Assembly: GCF_030680395.1 (NCBI RefSeq)
Contig: NZ_JAUXVR010000036.1
Span: forward strand, 1 to 64,000
Direction of reading: 5' to 3'
Source: Methylobacter sp.
Lineage (GTDB): Bacteria; Pseudomonadota; Gammaproteobacteria; Methylococcales; Methylomonadaceae
DNA: 64,000 bases
A program made the position numbers and the translations under genes. Positions 26,862 through 33,410 of this stretch are shown here, in pieces (within the stretch, counting starts at the first letter, position 1; every line of letters starts with the position of its first letter). A model generated the notes under the pieces. That model saw only the letters and a program-made list of their open reading frames with translations. It was not told where the DNA came from and did not search any database.

Positions 26862-27740
26862 CTATCGTGTGGTCATGCCTGACTCATCGGAAAACTTCCA
26901 AACCCGGGTGATCACCAGAACATCAAGCTCTTTTCGCAACTCTGCGGGTAATGGTGCAAATGGCGCACTCATACGGACAATTCTTTTAGCCGCCTCATCC
27001 AATGCAGGATTTCCCGAAGACTGGTTGATGCGTATGCTGTAAATACTGCCATCCGCTTTAATGCCGACATCCATGGTTAAGGTGCCGGAAAAGTTTTTCC
27101 TGGTCGCTACTTCAGGGTAATTAAGATTACCGGTACGTTCCACTTTATCCTCCCAATCTTTCATATATTGGGCTGCAACGTATTTATGGGCACTTACCGA
27201 GTCAACAAATTTTATCTTGGTTTGCTCGGCAGTCTGCTGGTTGAGCCTGATTTCGGTACCCATTTGTGCAATTTGTTGCTGTAGCATCTCCGCCGTCAAT
27301 TGTGGGCGCTTTTCAGTGTGCTGACCGGTAGCCGGCTTGCTTGCGGTAACGATCTTTTTTTCCGCTTTTTTCTGGGTGATCAGTTTTTTCGCCGCTGTGG
27401 GCTCACTCCGTTCGGGCGCGCTCTTTTTTATCTGCTTGGTCTGGGTATTGCCTTGGCTGGGCAATTGTTGCGGAGGCGGCTCCGGCTTCCTGCTTTGCTC
27501 ACCCGCGCCAATCTGATTTTCCTGGGCCAACAATTGCGCCTTTTCAGGCACTTTTTTGGCCGGCATATTGACCAAAGTAATATCAATAGATCGGCTGACT
27601 TGCTCCGGCTGCGGCGCGGTGAAATTAACCCCCAGCCCAATCACAACATGAATTACAGCCGCTAAAAATAAGGCAATCAATAACGAGTCGTTATTAGACA
27701 GCGGCGCAGGTGGTTCAAACATGACCTGATGTGTTCTCAT
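26862..27740 (-). CDS. tonB: TonB-family energy transducer
   Basis: A 292-residue TonB family protein. A single hydrophobic helix near residues 20-42 (LLIALFLAAVIHVVIGLGV) anchors it in the inner membrane, followed by a Pro/Lys/Gln-rich periplasmic linker (about 60-190) and a C-terminal TonB domain (about 205-285; YPEVATRKNFSGTLTMDVGI, ...IRINQSSGNPALDEAA). It transmits ExbBD energy to outer membrane receptors or, in this gshB-linked paralogue, an uncertain target. Start is uncertain: ATG 27740 or 27722; both overlap the gshB stop at 27715 because the gshB frame has been extended by a repeat. No convincing ribosome binding site separates them. Confidence 0.85.
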   Translation of the reverse strand: MRTHQVMFEPPAPLSNNDSLLIALFLAAVIHVVIGLGVNFTAPQPEQVSRSIDITLVNMPAKKVPEKAQLLAQENQIGAGEQSRKPEPPPQQLPSQGNTQTKQIKKSAPERSEPTAAKKLITQKKAEKKIVTASKPATGQHTEKRPQLTAEMLQQQIAQMGTEIRLNQQTAEQTKIKFVDSVSAHKYVAAQYMKDWEDKVERTGNLNYPEVATRKNFSGTLTMDVGIKADGSIYSIRINQSSGNPALDEAAKRIVRMSAPFAPLPAELRKELDVLVITRVWKFSDESGMTTR

Positions 27741-28734
27741 TTATCGCCATGGATGGTGTGTAGGCCGCAAACCTGCCGGGAGCAGGTGCGGCAAGAGTCG
27801 TTTCAATATGATCCATTAATTGACCGCAAATATTCAATCCAAACTGGCGATCTAATTCCTGAACGCAAGTCGGACTGGTCACATTAATTTCGGTGAGCGT
27901 ATCGCCAATCACGTCAATGCCGACAAAAATCAGGCCTTTTTCCCGTAATGTAGGCCCAACCTGGCTGGCAATCCAGCGATCCCGTTCGGTTAATGGTCGG
28001 CCTTCGGCCCGTCCGCCCGCCGCCAAATTGCCGCGGGTTTCGCCCTGGGCGGGAATGCGTGCCAGAGCATAGGGTATGACTTCGCCATTAACCAGCAAGA
28101 TACGTTTATCGCCGTCTATAATTTGCGGCAGATACTTTTGCGCCATCACATAGCGGCTGTTGTACTGGGTCATGGTTTCCAGAATCACGCTGAGATTGGG
28201 ATCGCCCTGACGCAAATGAAAAATAGAAGTCCCGCCCATGCCATCGAGCGGTTTTAAAATAATTTCGCCCTGCTCCAGCAAAAAGGCCCTGATTCTGGCC
28301 GGCTCCCTCGCGACCAGCGTTTCCGCGCAGCACTGGGGAAACCAGGCGGTAAAAAGCTTTTCATTGGCATCCCGCAACGACTGCGGTTTGTTGATCACAT
28401 AAACGCCCATGCTTTCCGCACGTTCCAGCAAATAGGTTGCGTAAATATATTCCTGATCGAAAGGCGGATCCTTGCGCATCATAATCACATCCAACTGATC
28501 CAGAGGAATATCCTGCTCCGCCGTAAACTCGTGCCATTTTTTTTCATCGCGCTGAACCTTAATCGTCCGCGTTCTGGCATACGCTCTGCCGTTTCGGAGG
28601 AACAAATCATTGAGTTCCATATAATGCAGCTCCCAGCCTCTGGCCTGGGCTTCAAGTAACATTGCAAAACTGGTATCTTTTTTTATGTTGATATGGTCGA
28701 TGGAATCCATGACCATGCCGAGCTTAATGGGCAT
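27715..28734 (-). CDS. gshB: Glutathione synthetase with repeat-derived C-terminus
   Basis: A 339-residue ATP-grasp ligase joining gamma-glutamylcysteine and glycine to glutathione. The N-terminal motif MDSIDHINIKKDTSFAML and the ATP-grasp LKPLDGMGGTSIF, with the late FVGIDVIGD and NVTSPT, are intact. The family normally ends shortly after LMDHIETTL. Here the frame runs on for 26 residues, encoded first by the 51-bp repeat ([14 protein letters not shown]) and then by bases overlapping the tonB start. The core is complete, so activity is expected. Confidence 0.95.
   Translation of the reverse strand: MPIKLGMVMDSIDHINIKKDTSFAMLLEAQARGWELHYMELNDLFLRNGRAYARTRTIKVQRDEKKWHEFTAEQDIPLDQLDVIMMRKDPPFDQEYIYATYLLERAESMGVYVINKPQSLRDANEKLFTAWFPQCCAETLVAREPARIRAFLLEQGEIILKPLDGMGGTSIFHLRQGDPNLSVILETMTQYNSRYVMAQKYLPQIIDGDKRILLVNGEVIPYALARIPAQGETRGNLAAGGRAEGRPLTERDRWIASQVGPTLREKGLIFVGIDVIGDTLTEINVTSPTCVQELDRQFGLNICGQLMDHIETTLAAPAPGRFAAYTPSMAINENTSGHV
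27742..27792. repeat. 51-bp palindromic element inside gshB 3' end
   Basis: The clean 51-bp form: TATCGCCATGGATGGTGTGT at the left, then CCGCAAACCTGCCGGGAGCA with GGTGCGGC at the right. It reads 17 open codons in gshB direction. The hairpin is formed by CCGCAaACCTGC and GCAGGTGCGG. Shares its left and right boxes with copies at 23984-24077 and 26001-26102. Confidence 0.9.
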
Positions 28735-28755
28735 TATTTTTTCCTGATGATTATG

Positions 28756-28838
28756 TTAGACGAAAGGCGAAAGACAAAGGGCGAAAGGGTAAGAACCCAT
28801 TGCGCCTTTTGCCTTTTGCCCTTCACCTTTCGTCTTAT
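28756..28838. repeat. GGCGAAA-heptad inverted repeat, copy 1
   Basis: A purine-rich arm of degenerate heptads (CGAAAGGCGAAAGACAAAGG, GCGAAAGG) faces a pyrimidine arm (CGCCTTTTGCCTTTTGCCC, then CACCTTTCGTCTT). It lies between gshB and rpmB. A longer-looped sibling lies at 32397-32479, and single arms occur at 18430-18460 (CGCCTTGCGCCTTTTGCCC), 38337-38354 and 39690-39712. Confidence 0.75.
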
Positions 28839-28853
28839 TTTATAGATTGTTAT

Positions 28854-28881
28854 TTACCTTGAAAAGATTTTTTGGTATAAA
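28854..28881 (+). promoter_or_regulatory. Candidate promoter for rpmBG
   Basis: TTACCT (28854-28859) and TATAAA (28876-28881) are 16 bases apart, about 45 bases before the rpmB ATG. The -35 match is weak. Confidence 0.35.
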
Positions 28882-28924
28882 GCTCGGCTAACTTTTGAAT
28901 TTAGGCACGCATTAGGGGTTAATC

Positions 28925-29161
28925 ATGTCCAGAGTATGTCAAGTAACAGGCAAACGCCCAGTTACAGGTAATAACGTTTCACACGCTAATAACAGAACTA
29001 AAAGACGCTTTTGTCCAAATCTGCAACACCACAGATTCTGGGTAGAGAGCGAAAACCGCTGGGTTCGCCTCAGAATTTCCACCAAAGGTATGCGTATCAT
29101 TGACAAGAAAGGTATTGATGCCGTTCTTGCCGATTTGCGTAAATCCGGCGATAACTCTTAA
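28925..29161 (+). CDS. rpmB: 50S ribosomal protein L28
   Basis: A 78-residue ribosomal protein L28 ([12 protein letters not shown] start, [27 protein letters not shown]). It is a component of the large subunit and binds 23S rRNA. It is followed 12 bp later by rpmG, the usual gammaproteobacterial pairing. Normal length and no irregularity. Confidence 0.98.
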   Translation: MSRVCQVTGKRPVTGNNVSHANNRTKRRFCPNLQHHRFWVESENRWVRLRISTKGMRIIDKKGIDAVLADLRKSGDNS

Positions 29162-29173
29162 GAGGATAAAAAA

Positions 29174-29329
29174 ATGCGCGATAAAATTAAACTGATTTCG
29201 ACCGAAGGAACCGGACACTTTTATACAACAACCAAAAACAAACGGACAATGCCCGAAAAAATGGAGATCAAAAAATTTGATCCTGTTGTTCGTAAACACG
29301 TTATTTACAAAGAAGCAAAAATCAAATAA
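29174..29329 (+). CDS. rpmG: 50S ribosomal protein L33
   Basis: A 51-residue ribosomal protein L33. Its translation begins [20 protein letters not shown] and ends with a Lys-rich segment ([10 protein letters not shown]). It has [15 protein letters not shown] in the middle. It lacks the four zinc cysteines, so it is the zinc-independent form. An AGAGGA ribosome binding site lies at 29161-29166, partly over the rpmB stop, spacing about 8. Confidence 0.97.
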   Translation: MRDKIKLISTEGTGHFYTTTKNKRTMPEKMEIKKFDPVVRKHVIYKEAKIK

Positions 29330-29370
29330 TTATTTGATTTTAAAAACTTCTTTTCGGTTTGTGTTCTTAA

Positions 29371-29389
29371 AGCGCCTACTTTTGGCGCT
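29371..29389 (+). terminator. Possible hairpin terminator after rpmG
   Basis: AGCGCC (29371-29376) and GGCGCT (29384-29389) form a six-base-pair stem with a T-containing loop, 42 bases after rpmG. No following T-run, so factor-independent termination is uncertain. Confidence 0.45.
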
Positions 29390-29427
29390 CTCGGAAATTG
29401 CTCCACAGGCACAAACCCAGCATATCG

Positions 29428-29461
29428 TAACCCGGCATCTACAAATCTGACTGCCGGGCTA
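29428..29461. repeat. Inverted repeat between convergent genes
   Basis: TAACCCGGCA and TGCCGGGCTA form a ten-base-pair stem (one mismatch) around a 14-base loop. It lies between rpmG and the convergent cNMP-binding gene and may serve as a bidirectional stop or be another REP-like element. Confidence 0.6.
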
Positions 29462-29495
29462 CACTGCCGCCCTTATGCCCTGCGGGTAACCCGAC

Positions 29496-30890
29496 CTACC
29501 CTCCTTTTAGCTTATCCAGTACTTGGGTTAGCTTCTCCATCTGCTTGTGCAGTATTCGACATTGCTTTTCAGCATGTTCCTTGTCAAATTCCAGTTTCAT
29601 GCACTTATCATTGAGCTGTTGGTTGGTATTTTTGAGGGTTTCATTGTCAAATTTAAGAGCTCTTACCTGATCTTCCAAGATGCTGGTAGTGGCAGCCATC
29701 AAATTATCGGCGGACTGCTTCCTGTTATTATTTTCGGGGAAACCTTCACTGAAAATAGGAGCCTCATTTTCCGGTTCAAGCCTGATATTCGACTTTATTT
29801 CCGGGGATGGCGCGTATTCCTCAAGCTTGACGGAAGCAGGCGCAGCAGACGTAAAGCTTTCCATCCCACCTTTCAAAATCATTGCATCAATTTTATGCCT
29901 GAGCAATAAAAATGCGGCGGCTTCACTGGTCTTACCATCCTGGCAAACAACAACGACAGGCTTTTCATGGCTGATTGTCTTAAGTTGCATTCTCAAGGAG
30001 AAAAAAGGTGCGTTGATACTGCTCTCAAGATGATGATTTTCATACTCGTCCTGCGAGCGGACATCCAGCAAAATCGCCCCCTTTTTTATCGCTTCCTGCA
30101 CGCCTTCATAATCGACAAACTTTAAAGCAGGCTCTTTTATTAAAGATACAAATTGTTTTTTATCCAACCGCAATAACACAATGTCCGTCAGAGCCGTAAT
30201 CGTTACGTTTCTAGTCGCGCCGGAAAGCAATGCATCTTCGCCAAAAGTATCGCCGTTTGCCAGCTGAGCCAACTTAATTTCTTTTGCATTGGGGGACGGC
30301 TTACGTGTTAACAAGCATTGCCCATTTTTAATCAGATAATAATAATCTCCTGTGCCACCCTGTTCGAGTATGGTTTCACCTTCCTTGAAATGAACGGCTT
30401 CCAGGCTCATTAATATTTTTTGTAAATTAGCGGGGGGAAGACGTTGAAAAATAGGCGACCTCAATAATGCTGTCATCCAGTCATCTGGATCGCCTTCAGT
30501 CTCGTCAATGACCATGCAACTGTTGTCCTCTTTGTAAGCAAGGGAGAGTGGATTGTTAACAATATCAGCATTCAGCCGCAAAAAACGCACCCTTCCGTTC
30601 GCGACTGCATCAATTTTTCTTGGGATCTGGTGCGCCAGCGCAAACTTGGCAGAATCACTGCTTGCAGCAATGACTTCAACAACCAGTCCAGACGCCTGAA
30701 GAGTAACCTCACCACTTATCAGATAAACAAGTTGGGGCGATACGTCACCTTTTTTAAACAAAAAACCGTCTTGCACTTCTTCGACCGTCATTTCAGCGCA
30801 TAACGCATTAAACCGAGCGCCCGGCAATGTTGCGAGCGGGATTAGCTTGCGAATAATCAGCCCATCTTCAGAATTGACGTCTATAGTCAT
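29496..30890 (-). CDS. Twin cNMP-binding - rhodanese - coiled-coil protein
   Basis: A 464-residue cytoplasmic protein. Residues about 10-110 form a degenerate cyclic-nucleotide-binding fold, about 140-255 a clearer one (GEDALLSGATRNVTITAL matches the phosphate-binding cassette region), then a rhodanese domain (about 262-350) with the active-site loop CQDGKTS. A variable linker and a C-terminal coiled coil (about 400-462, ALKFDNETLKNTNQQLNDK) follow. No DNA-binding helix-turn-helix is visible, so this is not a Crp-type regulator. A role as a sensor linking a nucleotide signal to sulfur transfer or protein scaffolding is possible but inferred. It is divergent from the DegQ-type protease gene. 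Confidence 0.85.
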   Translation of the reverse strand: MTIDVNSEDGLIIRKLIPLATLPGARFNALCAEMTVEEVQDGFLFKKGDVSPQLVYLISGEVTLQASGLVVEVIAASSDSAKFALAHQIPRKIDAVANGRVRFLRLNADIVNNPLSLAYKEDNSCMVIDETEGDPDDWMTALLRSPIFQRLPPANLQKILMSLEAVHFKEGETILEQGGTGDYYYLIKNGQCLLTRKPSPNAKEIKLAQLANGDTFGEDALLSGATRNVTITALTDIVLLRLDKKQFVSLIKEPALKFVDYEGVQEAIKKGAILLDVRSQDEYENHHLESSINAPFFSLRMQLKTISHEKPVVVVCQDGKTSEAAAFLLLRHKIDAMILKGGMESFTSAAPASVKLEEYAPSPEIKSNIRLEPENEAPIFSEGFPENNNRKQSADNLMAATTSILEDQVRALKFDNETLKNTNQQLNDKCMKLEFDKEHAEKQCRILHKQMEKLTQVLDKLKGG

Positions 30891-30959
30891 TCAAATATTT
30901 TAAGCAAGATGACAGTTAAATGACAGTGTTGATTTTTAAAAAAACTACTTTAACACACC

Positions 30960-30989
30960 TTGTATTAAACATTTTTACACATATATTAT
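30960..30989 (+). promoter_or_regulatory. Candidate promoter for the DegQ-type protease
   Basis: TTGTAT (30960-30965) and TATTAT (30984-30989) are spaced 18 bases, lying about 35 bases before the chosen ATG. Pattern match only; the region is AT-rich so chance matches are likely. Confidence 0.35.
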
Positions 30990-31022
30990 AGATTACGTAT
31001 GTTTCACAAATACCGGGAAAAC

Positions 31023-32390
31023 ATGATGAATACTAAATCTGTAAAGCAGCTGTTGTTTATAACTTTTTTATCCATTTACTTTTGTATAACCACTGCTGCA
31101 GAGGCTGCTTTGCCGCCTTATGTAGAAGGACAGGCACTACCGTCTTTAGCTCCCATGCTTGAGCGCAGCATGCCGGCGGTGGTTAATATATCAACCTCGA
31201 CCAATATTACGGTAAGTGAAAATCCACTGATGCAGGACCCGGTTTTTCGCCAATTTTTTAATATACCCGACCAGCAACTGCGACGGCAGCAAAGAAACAG
31301 CTTGGGCTCCGGCGTTATTATCGACAGCAAGCAAGGCTTGGTTTTAACCAACAACCATGTTATCGATAAAGCGGATACCATCACAGTGACCTTGAATGAC
31401 GGTCGACAGCTTGCCGCTAAATTAATCGGCACCGATCCTGAAGCTGATGTTGCTGTCATTCAGATTCCTGTCGATAACTTGACCATGCTGCCGATTGCCG
31501 ATTCCAACCAGCTGAAAGTCGGCGATTTTGTTGTCGCCATAGGCAATCCTTTCGGCTTGGGGCAGACCGTAACATCAGGCATAGTCAGTGCCTTGGGTCG
31601 TTCCGGTCTGGGCATAGAAGGCTACGAAGATTTCATCCAGACCGACGCCTCGATCAACCCCGGTAATTCAGGCGGCGCGCTGGTTAACCTGCGCGGTGAA
31701 CTTGTCGGCATGAATACGGCAATCATTGCTCCCACCGGCGGTAACGTCGGCATCGGTTTTGCGATACCTTCCAATATGGCCATGACCATCAAGGAGTCGC
31801 TGGTCAAGCACGGCGAGGTTCGGCGCGGATTGTTAGGCGTAACCACGCAAGATCTGACACCTGAACTGGTCAAGGCGTTTAATTTAAAAAATATACAAGG
31901 CGCCGCTATCAGCCGAATTGAAAGCAACTCACCCGCAGCAAAAGCCGGATTGGAACCGGGCGACATCATTGTTTCAGCCAATGGCCGCCCCATTAAAAAC
32001 AGCCATGACATACGCAATATCATCGGCATGATGCAAATTGGCGACAAAGTTGAGCTGGAATATTTCCGCGGCAACGAGAAAAAACAGGTTACCGCGATAA
32101 TCGGTAAACATGAATTGCCTCGACTGGCAGGAAATCAGCTACATCGCTCGTTACAGGGCGCACTGTTAAGCACGTCGCTAAAAAACCAGATTGAAGGTGT
32201 CTTGATTGAAAAAGTCGACACTGCTTCAGGTGCATGGCGCGCAGGCTTGCGTCCTGGCGACGTTATCATATCGGCAAATCGCTATCGCGTTCGTAGTATT
32301 GAGGAGTTAAAGCAGATAGTTGATCCGAATGGTCCTTTGTTAATTAACATTCAGCGAGGACAGGAAGGCTTCTTTGTTGTGTTAAAGTGA
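31023..32390 (+). CDS. degQ: DegQ/DegP-family periplasmic serine protease
   Basis: A 455-residue HtrA family protease-chaperone exported to the periplasm. A signal peptide (residues about 5-28) precedes the mature protease domain. The catalytic triad is His 112 (LTNNHVID), Asp 142 (DPEADVAVI) and Ser 216 (GNSGGALVN), followed by two PDZ domains (about 265-345 and 360-450). The length, two PDZ domains and short region before the triad fit DegQ/MucD better than DegP. I chose ATG 31023 for its GGGA ribosome-binding stretch and signal peptide fit; ATG 30999 lacks a site. Degradation of misfolded envelope proteins is expected. Confidence 0.93.
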   Translation: MMNTKSVKQLLFITFLSIYFCITTAAEAALPPYVEGQALPSLAPMLERSMPAVVNISTSTNITVSENPLMQDPVFRQFFNIPDQQLRRQQRNSLGSGVIIDSKQGLVLTNNHVIDKADTITVTLNDGRQLAAKLIGTDPEADVAVIQIPVDNLTMLPIADSNQLKVGDFVVAIGNPFGLGQTVTSGIVSALGRSGLGIEGYEDFIQTDASINPGNSGGALVNLRGELVGMNTAIIAPTGGNVGIGFAIPSNMAMTIKESLVKHGEVRRGLLGVTTQDLTPELVKAFNLKNIQGAAISRIESNSPAAKAGLEPGDIIVSANGRPIKNSHDIRNIIGMMQIGDKVELEYFRGNEKKQVTAIIGKHELPRLAGNQLHRSLQGALLSTSLKNQIEGVLIEKVDTASGAWRAGLRPGDVIISANRYRVRSIEELKQIVDPNGPLLINIQRGQEGFFVVLK

Positions 32391-32396
32391 TTAAAT

Positions 32397-32479
32397 GAAA
32401 GGCGAAGGGCAAAAGGCGAAAGATGCATATTTTCGAACCTTTAGCCTTTAGCCTTTAGCCTTTAGCCCTTCGCCTTTAA
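32397..32479. repeat. GGCGAAA/GGCTAAA heptad inverted repeat, copy 2
   Basis: Left arm GAAAGGCGAAGGGCAAAAGG (then CGAAAG), right arm of four TTTAGCC heptads and CCCTTCGCCTTT. It fills the gap between the protease stop and moaB, ending 6 bases before the moaB ATG. The heptads are tandem direct repeats inside an overall palindrome. Confidence 0.8.
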
Positions 32480-32484
32480 AAAAC

Positions 32485-33006
32485 ATGACTCCAGATAGAA
32501 ACTTCATCCCCCTTAACATTGCGATACTGGTCGTTTCCGACAGCCGCACCGATGCCGACGACGTATCCGGCAAAACCCTGGCCGAACGCGTAACCGATGC
32601 AGGACATCAGGTTATTGAAAAAAAAATAGTGCCTGATGATATTTATCAAATCAGGGCGACTATCTCAAACTGGATTGCCGCAGACAATATTAATGTCGTG
32701 ATCAGCACCGGCGGCACCGGCGTCACCGGCAGGGACGGCACGCCTGAAGCAGTTGCGCCGTTGCTGGACAAGCTGCTGGACGGTTTCGGCGAAATCTTCA
32801 GGATGCTGTCCTATCAGGACATTAAAACCTCAACTATCCAGTCCCGAGCGATTGCCGGAGTTGCTAATGCGACCTATATATTTTGCTTGCCCGGCTCATC
32901 GGGAGCCTGTCGCACCGCATGGGATGCGTTGATCAAAGAGCAGCTCGATCATCGCACTCGCCCCTGCAATCTGGTGCAGCTAATGCCCAGACTGATGGAA
33001 AAATAA
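32485..33006 (+). CDS. moaB: Molybdenum cofactor biosynthesis protein B
   Basis: A 173-residue MoaB/MogA family protein, which binds molybdopterin and acts in cofactor adenylation. The family sequences VVSDSRT, STGGTGVTGRDGTPEA and the late LPGSSGACRTAWD are clear. Its start lies 6 bases after a palindromic repeat and no strong ribosome binding site is visible. The stop overlaps the next gene's start by one base (TAATG). Confidence 0.95.
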   Translation: MTPDRNFIPLNIAILVVSDSRTDADDVSGKTLAERVTDAGHQVIEKKIVPDDIYQIRATISNWIAADNINVVISTGGTGVTGRDGTPEAVAPLLDKLLDGFGEIFRMLSYQDIKTSTIQSRAIAGVANATYIFCLPGSSGACRTAWDALIKEQLDHRTRPCNLVQLMPRLMEK

Positions 33007-33410
33007 TGAAACCGGTTTTTTTATTGATCGGCGCATTAAGCGCATTAATCGGTGTCGGCATGGGCGCATTTGGCGCTCATGGCTTAAAAGCCGTTATCAG
33101 TCCGGAGATGTTGACCGTCTACCAAACCGGCGTGACTTACCAAATGTGGCATGCGTTGGGACTGATCGGCGTTGCCCTGATCCACCAGCAAATGCCTGGC
33201 TCCAAATTATTGCACTGGGCAGGATGGTTGATGTTCGCGGGCATATTGCTGTTTTCCGGCAGCCTGTACGCTCTGGCACTACTCAATCATACCTGGCTAG
33301 GCATGATCACTCCCTTCGGCGGCGTTTGTTTTTTAACAGCCTGGTTATTAATCGCGCTGTTCGCCAACCAAAACATCAGATCTTCAGATCACAACAGCAG
33401 GTATAAATAA
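33006..33410 (+). CDS. DUF423 (YgdD-like) inner membrane protein
   Basis: A 134-residue membrane protein with four hydrophobic helices and the DUF423 signature GAFGAHGLK near residue 20, then YQTGVTYQMWHALGL. The frame is open further upstream inside moaB, but the ATG at 33006 overlapping the moaB stop (TAATG) fits the family N-terminus MKPVFLLIGAL. Function is unknown. Its stop overlaps the pepN start, so the three genes and pepN appear coupled. Confidence 0.92.
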   Translation: MKPVFLLIGALSALIGVGMGAFGAHGLKAVISPEMLTVYQTGVTYQMWHALGLIGVALIHQQMPGSKLLHWAGWLMFAGILLFSGSLYALALLNHTWLGMITPFGGVCFLTAWLLIALFANQNIRSSDHNSRYK

